DNA of 64,000 bases from Heterobilharzia americana (lineage: Eukaryota > Platyhelminthes > Trematoda > Strigeidida > Schistosomatidae). Below are positions 35,442 through 48,500 of the stretch, piece by piece. The notes beneath the pieces are model-generated. The model was given only the letters and a program-made list of their open reading frames with translations, was not told the DNA's origin and did not search any database. The stretch spans positions 50,334,934 to 50,398,933 of the forward strand of contig OX104127.1 of assembly GCA_944470555.2 (NCBI GenBank). The letters run 5' to 3'. Position 1 is the first letter of the stretch. Each line of letters opens with the position of its first letter. Both the position numbers and the translations under genes were made by a program.

Positions 35442-38400
35442 AAGAAAATTCATTGCTTTCAGTGTTTTCTTTCTGAGATACACTCTGTTCACGCTAGGAG
35501 TAGTAATTTTTCAGGTGTAATAAAAATATGAGTAGTGCCTGAAAATGTGTAAGTGAAAATCACGTTTATCGTGAATAGTTGATACAATGAAAAATATCAA
35601 ATTGATAATCATCTGATAGAAAATGATTCAGTATTCCTGTCAGACAAACAATTCTCTGTAGTTGACTGGACTTGCGTATTGATGAGCCACTCACCAGACA
35701 AACGATAAAATGTATACTGGTAATCCTTTACCAGGTAGTTCAATAATTCATGAATCAAGTATTTATTGATATAGCTTGAAAGACTAACACTCACAACAGC
35801 TTTCAGTGAGTGACTTCAAAGGCCGTTCTAGTGAATTACTGTTGGAGTAACCAATTTGACTCCATTTTATGTAGAACGTACGTTTTCAGAAAAAGTTGAG
35901 AAACTGGACTATTTAATTAGTCACTAGAGCATCCTTAAAGGTGCTCAAATAAGACATTTTAAAATATTTGAGATTATCCCTGTTAGGTTTAAATGGAAGA
36001 TTATTTTTCAGATTCTAGCATGGTGTTTGAATTTGAGAGAAAGTATTCGATTATAGAAGGATTCAAACCAGTAACTGAATAGCTCAGTTGATATAAAGCA
36101 TTAGACAGGAGCTTGGTGGTTAGTTTTTTATATCCTGCTGTAAATCACACTTTTACTCAACTCTAATCATCACGCCACTAGACAAATTGTTACATTTAGA
36201 TAGTGGAGTAAAGTTTAATTGATGCTCATTTGAGAGTGGATAAATACGTAAAAATAATTAGTGTAGTGTATAAGTTTTTCTTATTGCACTTTTTAAACAA
36301 AAGGTTAGAATATAGATACTTTTTTTTCGAAAGAGTATCACATAATAAGAAGTTCAATGAAGTATCTTTGACAGACAAAAAACTTTTCGTCAAAAAGTGG
36401 TTGTACAGTTTCCCCTCTCTTACACGAATGTTCACTGATCAATGCGACCTTGTTATAACCGTTATCAAAAAAGAATGAAAAAGAACAGCGTTTACTTTCA
36501 TGTACGGGAAATTTATTGATATAAATTGACGTTTACCATAGATTTCCAACTGCTTTCAAGAAGTGCTCATAAACTAACATCTACTTTACCAATGTACTTT
36601 GAAGAGGTACAAAATCTGCGTCCCTAATTTGTTGCATGTTTATGTGGGCATGTAACTTCTACACAGGACTAGATGATGATATTAGCTATCATTTGAAGAT
36701 TTTCAAGTTTACTAGATCCCAATTCTATGAATACTAGCTTGGAGAAGACGAAACTCATCAATATGAGTTCTGAATTTCTGTAATAACTAGTTGTTTTTTC
36801 CAGATTTCTAGACACCCTGTACTAACAAGTACTTGAACAGCACATAACTGCTTACAACCTAAGCAATATCAAAATGTACACATTACAGGAAGTGAACATA
36901 ATTTTAGAGAATTGATGGGAAGTGGTGTGGGTCGTAGTATGTGCTCGCTTGAAAAAGTTCAGCCAAACTATTTGAAAGGATAGACGGTTCGACATTTATG
37001 TACACCCGATCCTATTACAGTTCACAGCTCCAAACTTTAATTGTGTATTCAAAAGAAACAAGTACAAACGCTCTCTTTACCGTGGTCTTAATCAGTTAAT
37101 CTGAACCTCTGTTTATACTTTATTTTGTATTTTGTACACTTATATTTATCACCGCATACCAAATCTTACTGTTCACTGCTTTCCATTCAAAGTATTGAGA
37201 TCGTGTCTTGTGTTACGTATTATCATTTTATTCCCTACAAATATGCATCGATTCGGTTTGACCTTTGACCGGAAACTTGTCTGAAACACTTTGTCGTGTC
37301 ACTTATGTATTTAGGAATGAACAGTTGTGAAAATGAGTCATCCCTGTAACCTGCTTTTGTTTTTCAGAAGTTATTGACACAATCAACCGGTAACATAGAT
37401 AATGAACAATGTAAATAGTTAAAGTAGAGAAGATCATCACGAATATGTCAGGAAGATTGACTGTTTATGGGACTACTAAGCGAATATTCATGACGGAGAA
37501 GGTTTAGAAATAGATGGAAAATAATTATCATAGATTGTGTAACGCCAAGAATGCTTTTAATTTAGAAAAGCTTAAGGTTAAGGTGAACAGCGTTCTGATA
37601 GAAAAGTTAGCATTTGAAGCGGAATAAAATGTGGAAGATAAGATGAAGTAAGAAAATTTTGCTTATATTTTATTGTAAACATATTGAAAATAGGAGATGG
37701 ACAACTGCATCTTTTTAAATACACAGAATCGGTTTAAATCTCATGATGACTGTTACTGCAGCAAAATGTGATAAGCTTGAGTTCATTTTCCTATTGATCT
37801 GTTTGAATGACTGGATGTAGTCAATACTGTTCATTCTCAATCAGATTATGAACAATCAGGCTAATTAGTGGATGTGAACCCCATAACCTCAGATTCATAG
37901 GGATGCGATCAAAAATGTGAACGAAAACCCTCCTGTTTGTTCTTTCAGTGTATCCGCTTCAGAACGTACGTGTAAACCGGTAGATACAGATGAAGGTAGC
38001 ATGAGATTGGAATTTTTCCATTTTTGACTGCAATAACGAACATTTTGTCCATTGTGAACAGGTCAGTGTGGTAGACAGATACATAACATTCAATCGACCC
38101 TTGTTCTTTGAAGTCAAGTCTTAAGAAGACAGGTTTCTTCTCTACTGTACTGCACTCCATTCTTGCCGTATAAGATCATTACTGCCTCCTACTAGCCACT
38201 GCAAACAATAGCACGATGAAATGTAATGGTACAACAATCAAGCTGAAAATCATTCTTTTGATGGTAGAAATCATTGGACACATTTTTCGCCTAAATTGGG
38301 ACTCCTCACCTGAGTACACTGGTTCCCTCTAAAGAATACCCTATATATTTGAAACTGGAATGAAGAAGATTTCGTTGAAGATTATACAAAATAGGTAACA

Positions 38401-39055
38401 ACCAGCCACCTATGCTTTGCTTAGCTAAGGTTAAAAGTGGAAAACTGCACTATCAAAGTGACTTTGCAACTCATTTGATAGACTACAATAAAGTGTAATT
38501 CAGTTAAAATTACAAATTATTTGATTATCTATCATTTAATTACATTTAACTTTAGCTATATGGAATATGAATGTACACATGATGTGTCACATGCTACAGG
38601 TAGGTTGGTGGAAAGTCCCTCACCCTACATGGGGTTCATACTCACAGACGCTCATCATATGCAACCGGAATGAAACTACTTTTGTAGGCCCTCGTGCTTG
38701 TAAACACCTCTGAATAAGTATAGATTTCCCATCCAGATTTTTTCTGCAGGAAAAATAAACTAATTCCACCTAAAGCATCAAACTGTTTAAACTTTACAAA
38801 AGTTTGAATTTATCACCTCAATTACAATCCCATATTGATACGTGACCAAAGCATTTAATAATTTGGAAAATAAGTTCCCATCTACTATCGCTACCTGAGT
38901 TTGCAGTTGAGTTATTTGTGAATCGAAATGATCAGACCTTCTCAGATCTATTTAAACAATAGTGTTGTCGGTCCGAGTTTCCTATTTCTGTAAGCTTGCG
39001 ATATAGCACAACTGTCATCCTGTACCGTTATTAAGTATTTGTCTTCAAGTTTGAA
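35442..39055. other. unannotated sequence right of the inverted repeat
   Basis: AT-rich. A tRNA-like remnant (atagctcagttgat) lies near 36078-36095. A short block at 38590-38660 shares phrases with the family F SINEs. The minus frame 37945-38160 contains VIAVKNGKIPIS, faintly like the VVKKNGKIR segment of LTR-retrotransposon reverse transcriptase, but that is too weak to call. Confidence 0.4.
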
Positions 39056-39059
39056 GTGA

Positions 39060-39245
39060 TTTCACTTATGACTCAGTGGTTTCACGTTCACAAAGACATC
39101 TAAAGGTGCTGACTTCGACCTCCAGGTAAAACAGGGGCTCACTACTGTAAAGTCCCACACAAGGACAAAACAACTGTCTAGTACCACCAGTTTTTCAGTG
39201 TTCCTCCAACTGATGTTAGTCCACGATAAATATCAACTTGAAATC
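39060..39245 (+). repeat. hammerhead SINE (family A)
   Basis: A weak A box (gactcagtggtttcac) is followed by the hammerhead region at about 39145-39185 with stem II GTCCC/AGGAC kept, then ttcctccaactgatgttagt and gataaatatcaac. The core is mutated in both strands (CTGTAAA; GAAA to AAAA), so the ribozyme should be dead. Confidence 0.65.
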
Positions 39246-40069
39246 GATAAATAATATAAATAATAAAATATTATTCAAATGTGATGATCTGTTGGATGAT
39301 CTCCAACATCAAACATCAAAATCCATCACCAGGTGCATGAACCTCGATAACTCATACCATATTTAGTAATGGTATGAAATTTCAACAATCACAAAAGTAG
39401 CAATTTGCTTCCTAGCACAGGAATCCAGAACGTGCCCTTCATCCTCATTCAGAAAATTCAGCTGGTTACACCTGCTCCATAATGAGTAATACGGTTCTCT
39501 CTGCGACTGAAAATCGGCAACTATCAATTAAACCGCCAAAACGTTATCCACCGGGACAAGAAAGCCACCACTTGTAAAGGTATCAATAATAATTATACAC
39601 AACTGATAAGAGGCTAAGAAAATGATACTATGATTGTCTACTCATTATTTAATAATTAAAATTTTCAAGTGAGAAAATTTTATAGTATAATTCCAATGAA
39701 TTTCATTTAATCTGTAAGTAACCTCATACGATCCTCTAATCTTGCAAGGTCATGTAATTGAAATTATTTTCTTTTTACTCAGGATATATAGTTAATACTT
39801 TCTAAAGTGATCATAACAGCTCTGCATATTAACACCTAGGAATTTGCATACTAGATGGATACTTTTAAAATCAACTCTATGTAATAGAAGAAATTCGTGT
39901 TAAAAATTACTCACCATTGTATTATATGGAATACCTTTAACTTAAGAATGCATCCTTTGTTAAAAGTTCAATGTATGCAAGGTTGTATTTTTCAGTTCTA
40001 GGTATTGATGAGGAGTTCAATGAAGTAGGTCAAAGTGATTATTTTGAAAATATAACCAGCAATTTTGAT

Positions 40070-40152
40070 AGTTGGTTGGTTGTGGCTAGCAGAAGAATCC
40101 AGGAAGCACGTTTCGTCCTGTTTGAGACTCGTCAGCTGGATGTACCTAAACG
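40070..40152 (-). repeat. inverted half-unit of SMalpha containing a near-intact hammerhead
   Basis: On the minus strand ggtacatccag precedes the hammerhead and ctggattcttctgctagccac follows in two pieces. The terminal 26 bp is the inverted complement of the end of the next plus-strand unit (40364-40389), so the two can fold back on each other. It stops at 40152, where the tandem plus-strand unit begins. Confidence 0.7.
40097..40141 (-). ncRNA. hammerhead ribozyme motif, conserved core kept but stem III weakened
   Basis: Minus strand: core CTGACGA (40129-40135, position 7 is free), stem II GTCT/GGAC with one wobble, GAAA (40111-40114), and U16.1 and C17 present (40104 and 40103). Stem I is six Watson-Crick pairs (40136-40141 with 40097-40102). 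The base at 16.2 is T instead of G, so stem III has only its A-U pair and the triplet reads TTC rather than GTC. Activity would be weak at best as a monomer. Confidence 0.6.
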
Positions 40153-40530
40153 AACAAAACAACGGAGAATAACAAGTATGTCAATAAATAGTAATAACTA
40201 CTACCCGTTGTACAAGAAGTGGCTATCGTTCCTCCGTGACATAGTGGATAACGCCTTGGCGTTTGGAGCGATGGGTACGGAGTTCAATTCTCGGTAGGAA
40301 CACCATCAATGGAGTGCAGGTATATCCAGCTGACGAGTCCTAAATAGGATGAAACGCGGGCCCTGGATTCTTCTGCTAGCCACAACCAATCAAATTATCA
40401 TAATTTACATTCAGGCAATATCAAGGCATCAGCATAGGAGCCCATATGCCAATAGAGGTCAAACAGTTTGATCCAACAAAACAACGGAGAATAACAAGTA
40501 TGTCAACCAATAGTTATAACTAATAATGAT
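40153..40530 (+). repeat. tandem SMalpha repeat, one full unit plus the start of a second
   Basis: The unit starts with aacaaaacaacggagaat and holds acaagaagtggctatcg, an A box (catagtggataacg) and a B-box-like ggagttcaattctcg. The hammerhead at about 40327-40375 and a leader (ggagcccatatgccaatag) follow. At 40475 the unit start repeats: about 48 bp recur at an offset of 322 bp with a few mismatches. The hammerhead has CTGACGA, GTCC/GGAT and GAAA, but U16.1 is C (GCC for GTC), so it is probably inactive. A 322-bp period is close to the roughly 330-bp monomer I recall for SMalpha satellite DNA. Confidence 0.75.
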
Positions 40531-40817
40531 GAAATTAGTAAACACAACAATACTTTATCCGTTTGCAAATAATCTCCTGTTCTACATTTTACTCCACACG
40601 GTTCTTATGCCTTTTATTTCTATTCACTAGTGTATGTTCCGTTTACCGGATTCTTTATCATTCAATTGGTATGTGTTCATTCTTAAGAGTAGCTGCAAGT
40701 AAAGTATGTCTGTGTCATCCGTTCAACTTCAAAAATGCAGACCATTTCTAAATTTTTAATATCAAAAAGGACTTCAAACTATCTTATAAAAATGTGTGCA
40801 GTTTCGCACATTTTTGT

Positions 40818-43800
40818 TACATGCTGAATGGCTAACGTCGCCTAGTTTACTAGTTCACCACTTACTAGCCGATCCTAAGCCCGGATAAAGAGGGAAGTTT
40901 AGGCATAGAGCTAGCAACCTTACCCCGAAAACCAGTCTAATCGCTAACGAAACTTCAAAGCACAGACGAAATATAAAAAACAAAATAAACTTATTCCTCG
41001 CTGGAATCGCGGAGACGAAATGACACCGATTAGTAAAAGCCTTCGAAAGGCAAATTGGTCAATGTGTAATCTCTCTCTCGATGAAAGCGAAAGTAAACAT
41101 GGGGACATGGGATGTCCGGACAATGTCTGAACCTACGAAGGCTGTCCAAATTGCAAAAGAAATGAGAAGATATAGCATGGAAGTGCTAGGAATCTGCGAA
41201 AGCAGATAGAATGGAGAGTCAATAATCTACTCCGATATTGTCACCCAGACGACAACCACAAGCACGCTGAATTTTGAAGTGACTATCATGATGTCCCCAA
41301 GGGTATCGAAGGCTCTCATACAGTGAGAACCAATCTCCTCCATGATCAGAATCATGACAGCAAGATGGATTCAACTCAAAAGGAAGGAAAGTCACAATCA
41401 TACAATCCAACGCTACGCACCTACAAATAATGCAAATCAAGAGAAAAAGAAGGAATTCTACAGACAACTCCAATCACTACTGGACAAAACCCCACCCCAG
41501 TTGGCGACATCAGAATTCTAATGGGTTGGGTGACACGACTGACAAACTGGGAGTGGACAACACAGGAAGAGAACCAATCATGGGTCGAGAGGGACTCGAT
41601 GAAATGAATGAGAATGGGAAACTGTTTGCAGAATTCTGCACCTTTGATGACTTAGTGATTGGAGGCAGTGTGTACAAACACAAAGATATTCACAAAGCCA
41701 CATGGATTTGGTTTCACCAGATTGACACACTACACTAAAAATCAGATCGACTTCATCTCAATCTGAAGAAAGTGGAGACACAGCCTACTGGACACCACAA
41801 GATCAAGAAGAGGAGCAGATGTCGGTTCACACCACTCACCATCTAGTGCAAGAAACCTAACTTCACAATCAAGTTGAAAGCCTTCAAGCAAGTTGGTGAT
41901 AAACCACAGTTCAAGTTGACCACCCAGAACAGAAACTGAAGGATGAAACTACAAAGGACATCTTCACGTCAGTCAGTCAGTCATCAGGACAAAATGGGAG
42001 ATATTCAACATTTCTGAAGAAACCTGTGTGGAAGAACACTGGAACTATTTGAAAGAGATGTGGAAGGAAACCTGCATAACTGTATTAAGAAGGAAGAAGA
42101 AACAAGACAAGTGATGGATCTCGACGAACACATGGAGGCTGACACAGGAGAGGAAGATGGTGAAGCAGAAGATAAACCAGTGCAAGGATGAACAACGAGA
42201 AGAGGAACTGAATACAACCTATAAAACATCACACTAGTTAAAGAAGTGAAGAAGAGTGAGCCCAAAGGCAAAGAACACTTCTACGACACACTTACAACCG
42301 AAGCAGAACAGGCTGCTGGTAGGAGATAATCAACAACAATATATCAAATGACCAGGTTACTATCGATCTGGGAGGAGATGAACACAGATGAAACCAATGA
42401 GAGATATTGAGTTAAACCTGGACACCAAAGAAGAGAAACAAAGGAAACATTGGACTGACCACTTTAAAAAAAACCTTGAATCGACCACTACCACCTGCAA
42501 GTCGTCCAGAAATACCACCAGTACCTCAGCCACAGAACTATCAGTGAGCGCGAACCCTCTGACAAAAGCAGAAATGAGGTCCTGAACGCCATGTAGTTGG
42601 TGAAATCCAGGAAAGCGGCAGGACCGGATGGAATTCCTGCAGAATGACTGAAACCGGACGCAGAGACGACAGTGGATATGCTCACGCCACTACCCTAGAT
42701 GGTTTGGAAGGAAGAAAACAAAGGTACCTGCATACTGGAAGAAGGGCTACTTTGCCGAACTTGCAAAGAAGGGATACCTAAGTCTTTGTAAGAACTAGCG
42801 TGGAATCATGCTGCACCACTGTCCACCCCAAGCAAAATATTATGCCGCATCATCATGGAGAGGCGAAAAATGCTCTGGATCCGAAAGTACGGACGGAACA
42901 GGCTGACTGGTTTCAGAAAGAACAAATCATGTGCAGAGCGATGTGCAACGCTACGCTACGCATCATCATAGAACGGAGCATAGAATGACAGTCAACTCTC
43001 GACCTCAACTTCATCGACTAAGGAAGGCCTTCGATAGCCTCAAGCGAGAAGTAATTTGGAAACTGCTCCAACACTACGGTTCTAGTGCCACAAACCTTTA
43101 TCAACCTCATTCAACAACTATATGAAGACGCTACATGCCAATTGATTCTCAATGGAAAGCTCAGGGATTTCTTTGAAGTGAAGACAGGCGCAAGATGGGG
43201 TTGCCTACTATCATCGATGATCTTCCTGGTTGTGGTTGACTGGAGTATACTAGATCATGCAACAAACTGTGAGGAGCAAGGAGATGGTCATACGCTGGCT
43301 GGACCGATGAAAAGAGCATAGAAGATTTCGATTTTGCCAACGATGATTTATTTGTAATGTTGTACAAACTCGAAGATCTACATGCAAAACCGGAAAGTTA
43401 ACAGAAGAGGCAGCGAGGACGGGACTTCAAGTGAACGTAGAGAAGACAGAGGTGATGAAGATACCCAACCATCAACAACAGCAAACAGCAATCACCTTGA
43501 ACCGGATAAATATAAAGGAACTTGTCTCTTTCACCTACCACCTAGGCAGCATCGTCTAAGCTACAGGCGGCACCGCAGATCGGGATGTCAAAGCCGGGAT
43601 CGAAAAAGCAAGATAGGTGTTCATTATTCTGAAATCAGTGTGGAGATCTACTGCATTGTATTGCACTGGACTGCATTCAGTATGTGGAATAATATCCGGA
43701 TTTTCAACATTAATGTCGGTCAAGACGGTGTTTCTATGTGATAGAGTTGAAAGAGTTGATGCGTTATGAAAAGAATTTCCAACAAACTACAGACATTCAT

Positions 43801-44170
43801 CAACAGCTGCCGACTACCCTCAATCGATACTGAAAACTAGATAGCCAGAAGGAATAAAGAACAAGGAACTGTGGTCCAGCAACGAACCAACTGAGAAACC
43901 ATCGCCGAACAAATATGTAGAAGAAAGTGGAGATGGGATGCATACCCCATACACTGAGAAGGCCATTCAGAGACATCACACGCCAAGACAGACCGTCGAG
44001 TGGAATTCAGAGGGGAAACGACGAGTTGGGCGCCCAAGGGTGACATGAAGGAGATCGTATGAGGAAGAAATGAAAGCTTCTGGGCAGTCGTGGAGCCAGG
44101 TTCAAAATACTGGAGAGAAAAGAGTGTAATAGAGACATTCCACTAGGAACCCGAAGGGGAAATAATTATT
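40818..44170 (+). mobile_element. near full-length, heavily decayed RTE-like retrotransposon (family 1)
   Basis: The 5' part (40818-41089) reads like an untranslated leader. Endonuclease remains follow from 41090 (NMGTWDVRTM, then EVLGICESR). At 41560-41710 comes MGREGLDEMNENGKLFAEF and HKDIHKATW. Reverse transcriptase pieces run from 42600 to 43400, and the C-terminal domain to about 44150, ending in an aataattatt tail. Compared with the 9510-12019 copy it has the missing 5' portion, but it has many more indels and stops. The 8-mer ATTTTTGT occurs at 40810-40817 and again at 44171-44178 and may be the target-site duplication. That would make the element 3.35 kb, a plausible full length. Confidence 0.75.
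41090..44155 (+). pseudogene. broken endonuclease-reverse transcriptase of the second RTE-like copy
   Basis: No single frame exceeds about 119 codons. Recognisable islands in order are: the endonuclease start (TWDVRTM; the catalytic E region reads GICESR), DNTGREPIMGREGLDEMNENG, HKATW, and the RT region KAADR-like to SRKAAGPDGIPAE (about 42600). The motif A neighbourhood reads RKAFDSLKREVIWKLLQHYG at about 43020-43080. FEVKTGARWGCLLSSMIF (about 43165-43225) is motif B, and DFANDDLF (about 43330) is motif C, with the first aspartate of FADD changed to asparagine. The C-terminal GHTLRR and GRPRV-like pieces are at 43950-44045. It cannot encode active protein. Confidence 0.75.
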
Positions 44171-44178
44171 ATTTTTGT

Positions 44179-46295
44179 CATTATGTGGTTCGAATATTTT
44201 AGTATTCTTTGTGATATGCGTAGTAATCTTCTCCATATATATGGGAATGAGTTGCTTTGTCCTTAGTGTTCCATGTATCAGGTGTTCATTCGGTATTCGA
44301 ATATTCATTTTTCAATCCCTTCCTCCACCCCGCTCGGTTAATTTTAAGTATTTTCTCCCTGGCCCATCTTATGATACTGTGTGTTTGTGTGTAACTGAAT
44401 GGATAACTGTGGCATAGCTGTTTTCTAAATTTTCTATCTACTAGTTTCTACCTAGTTAGTGTTTTGTTCTTGGAGAACCTAATCCACCCTGATCGATTAC
44501 TTTGACTTATGTATTTAACCTCGTAATCGTCGCAGGGGATTTCGTAAGCTTTATAATTCTGCCTAATTGGATTAATAGGATTTTTTAACCTGCTCAGATT
44601 ATTTCTAAGTGAGTTTATAGGTTTAAATACCAATCTAATCCCAACCTTTATGAGAATCATACGTAATCTCTCTGAGGTGCCTTCTTCATATATTAATGCT
44701 AAATAGATTTTTGAATTCTTTCTTCACAATACTGTCACCATTATCATTACTTCTAGTAACATCTGTGTTGGTAATATTTTCCATACGGTTCCTAAGGATC
44801 TTATCAATTAACAGTCGATGAATTAGGTCTCCTTAATGTATCTGATTTCTTGTCACAAATCTTCTGTCTTACTAGTAAGTTTTCTGGTCATATTACTTCG
44901 AGATTTTATCAAACACACCTTTCGAGAAATCTTTCTGAATCCTCTATAAGGTTCAATCAAGCCACTTAAAGCAAATGAGACCAAGGCATTTAAACGGAAT
45001 TGAAGCACTAGTCATTCAGTAGTTCAGACGAGTGCTGTATTCAAAAAGAGTACGTTCAACCTTTATCTTTGGTAAGGCCATCAGAAAACCTTCACTGTTC
45101 TCATATTCTGTTCTTGTATTACGTTGATTTGTTACATGTGTCACACAGTGGAACAGTGTTATTTACTGGATTACATAGTTGTGTTTACTGTCTTAATCTC
45201 TTGTTTATTTTCTTACTCTAAACCTTCATTTCTGTTGCCTAACTGCTGTTTTCTACTCAATATATATTGACCTCTGTTCAGAAATCATTTTGCAATGTCC
45301 AACCCTATGTAATATATAACCATGAATGCGCTTTTTAGCAAATAACTTTGTTGGAAAGAAAAAACGTTTCCTTCACTACAACTGTTTGTCTTTTCCGATG
45401 ATCAAGTGAATGTATTCTGCTGTTCAAAGATACGTATAGTCTAAAACAGAGGTGTCATACTGAAAGAACTTACAAACCGATAGAATGTTATGAAGTGCCA
45501 CTAAGACAAGTATTCAACGAAGTAGATTAAATATGGTCATGAAAACAGGAACATGTAATACGATAGCCAGTGACAACATCAAGTGAAATGACATCGAGCA
45601 ACAGTCGTAGGTCAGTCCATTGAAAAACATAAGCAAATGCAAGATAAGAAGTAGGATAGACCTGTACAATAGTCTGCACAAACAAACTTAGACATTCGTC
45701 TATGAACTGTCAACGAATTCACTGGTTTGATTACTTGAAAAACTGGATGAATTCTGCAAACTATCTTAAAGTCATAATCAGGATTTAACTTCCATTTCTG
45801 ATGAAAACATCCTGAAACATAGATGTTATAGATAACCCTTTTCTCCAAGGTACATGACGAACTCAAAGAAAGTAACACGAGTGGACAGGTGAGGTGTCTT
45901 ATCTTTAGTGTATACAGATGTTATCATCTTATGATCGATAAAAGTCAACTGGGGCTTTATGAATAGTATAGTTGAGGTGAGAACTAGTTAGTTGTTGTAA
46001 GAGGCGAAATGGCTGCAACAAAAAATCAAATCAAATGATGGCATTAACCAGACGATTAGGTGTTCAGCCTCTTCTATAACTAAATATATCACTTAAACGG
46101 TTCACAAGGTTGATTGCTACGCATCTTTCAAGACTATTTAGAAGACTTATTGAGGTGTATACTTAGATTGTTGAAGCTCTAGCCTTAAGGAAGATTAGAG
46201 CTATTTCTATACAATTTTTTCGCATTTTATATCTCCTTTAGTGACTCACCTTTAGTACCAAGGGTGAATAATATCATGTAATGTAAACTGCTTGA
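44179..46295. other. unannotated AT-rich sequence
   Basis: Short open frames only. I see no tRNA-like boxes, no retroelement motif and no simple repeat of note. Confidence 0.4.
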
Positions 46296-46600
46296 TGGGG
46301 GCTAGCAGCAGAATTCAGGGAGCTCATTTCCTCCTATTTGTGAATCACTCGTCAGGTGGATGTACCTGCATCCCAGTAAGTAATGTTGTTCCTACTGTGA
46401 CTGGAACCGAGCATCTATCGGTTCAAACACCAAAACGAAACGCACACCATGAATTCTACTTCTAGTCAGGACTATGCAAAATACAAGATAATGAATAAAC
46501 AGGCAATATCAAGGGATTCACGCAGGAGTCCATATGCTATCAGAGGTCGATGAGTTCGTTCCAGAATGCCAACGGGAAATTAGAAGTATCATTGAAGAAT
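46296..46600 (-). repeat. SMalpha-like repeat pair, diverged
   Basis: Minus strand 46460-46296: the B-box position is degraded, then atgcaggtacatccac, CTGACGA, a disrupted stem II, GAAA and ctgaattctgctgctagc. From 46490 to 46600 the plus strand shows the SMalpha leader (caggcaatatcaaggg, ggagtccatatgc, agaggtcgatgag). Thus a minus unit and a plus leader face each other, as at 8.0-8.5 kb and 40 kb. The ribozyme is broken at stem II and at the cleavage side. Confidence 0.6.
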
Positions 46601-47559
46601 AATATCAAATATTATCTTTCTATATCTATGATTTGACCTACTGACTCACAGTTCGCTCATATTCATCTTAAAACCTTGATATGTTTAACTAGTGTTTGAC
46701 TAGATTGTTCGGAATGTATTGCGCCAATACATCACATATTTCAGATAAACCATGTCTACTTATTGTTCCGTCAAAACTAATAAAGGCAGACCAATTGTTT
46801 CAAATGCGTTGCGTGTTCATTAGAAGTTGGTTTTCTTTAGGTGAGTCTTTTGCTATATTTTACCAGAAACATACCAATAACTTCAATTAGTAACTTTGAT
46901 TTCTTCTTCTAAATAAACTTTTTAGTCAACTGACAATTACTGAACTTCCGTAGAACATGATCTTCATCGACATCTTCAGTATTATCGACAAATACGTCAC
47001 AATATATAGCCTTAAGAATGAAAACTACAGAGACATGAAAACCAACACAAAATAGGTCTGTCAATCATGGCTTCAATGGGGGGATCATATTATATCGACA
47101 TATTTCCTTTTGTATATATCATTATTCCAATGAATATTGAAAATAAGTGCTTCTGTCCGTAGCATTTCTCTGAGAATAACATCAGGCTAACACATGTCTG
47201 ATTTGTGTAGATCATGTACATCGATGGAACAATTTGTGTAAGATGAACTCTAGTGAACCATCAGCTTATATATTTAATAAAACTGTGACTTCAGCAAACT
47301 TTAATTTCTCACGAGAAGTACAACTTCAAATTGTTTCCAACCTCTGAGGTAACCAGTGACCAATATACTATTGAAGACAGATAGCCATATCTGCATTTAG
47401 ATGAGCAGGGAATCTGTACTTTAGTGCGGAGTATGAAAATATTATAGACATTACGTGTTTTCCAGCCCCGATTACTGACCGAATTCTACACCTCATTTCG
47501 CAATACGTCTATCAAGCTACGAAACTAAACATTATGGTGCTATTCAATGAATGTTATTT

Positions 47560-47720
47560 GTCTTGAGACGATCGCCAGGAAGCCCTGTTTCACCTAGGTT
47601 TTGCGCTTTTTAGCATTCATCAACAAGGTGTAATGGCTACCTCGAGGGAATGGTATCTGTGAGATTCAGACAGGCGTCCTTAACTGGACTCACCATTTAG
47701 ATATTAGGTTTGCTATTGAC
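47560..47720 (+). repeat. dispersed repeat (family E), longest copy
   Basis: Contains cgatcgccaggaagccctg, ttcatcaacaaggtg and gagggaatggtatctgtg. The first two phrases recur at 28530-28610 and in the inverted repeat arms. No promoter boxes and no protein motif; class unknown. Confidence 0.45.
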
Positions 47721-48336
47721 CTCCTAGACTAGATACACTGACAGGTCACTGGAGAATGGCGTTTTCACTAACAACACTATTAGTATTATCGCTAACTGTT
47801 CACACTTTTTACTGAAATTAGCCTCTAAAATTTCATATTTCTTCAGAAGTGTGCAGTTTAAAACTAAGTTCGTCTAAAAGATCGTCTGTTCACTGAATTG
47901 TTTTGCTTTAAACTATATCATAGTAACTCGATGCCCAGCTGGAAAGCATAGACGACTAGTCAAACAGGGTGAAATCTGAAGAAGTTTTCATTCATTAGAG
48001 TATTGAGGTTTTGGATAAGCCATGTGTACACTTAAGGTGTGCTTGATTTGAAAGGATAATATAAGTTTTTCCAGCTTTTGGCAGATAATGTGTGATGTTG
48101 CATATATTTTTCAGAGATAAACTTGAAAATTTCACTATCTTTAAGTTTTGATGTATTTAAGCATCTTCTGTATGATCATGATCATATAAACTGAAACCAC
48201 GGGATCCGGTAGGCATTTCACATAGATATTTACACCCATCTGTTACAGATAAATTATGACTACACGAAACCACTTATTCTACACTTAGTGTATATCTCTG
48301 AGATCAGTAAACGGCGTTTGGAAACTGCTGAAAACC

Positions 48337-48500
48337 ATGAAAGACACTACTACTGAACAACTTGAGTAGTTAGACACCACTCAGGCTGATCTGTAGTAAT
48401 TAGCCAGCCAGATCAGAGTGATCTCAACACCTGACAACTGCCTCGCTCCTTTGGAGCCGAGTTCATCAGTGGTATATCCGGATAAATTTAGCTCACAGAG
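48337..48500 (+). repeat. direct repeat, first copy (offset 395 bp)
   Basis: Phrases cttgagtagttagacaccac, tcagatcagagtgat-like words and gagttcatcagtggtatatccgg recur in order 395 bp downstream. Identity is clearly below 90 percent. Not recognised as a known family. Confidence 0.65.

Noticed and set aside
37945..38160. Possible LTR-retrotransposon reverse transcriptase fragment (KNGKI)
   Set aside because: Only a few residues fit the family pattern, and neighbouring RT motifs are absent on either side.
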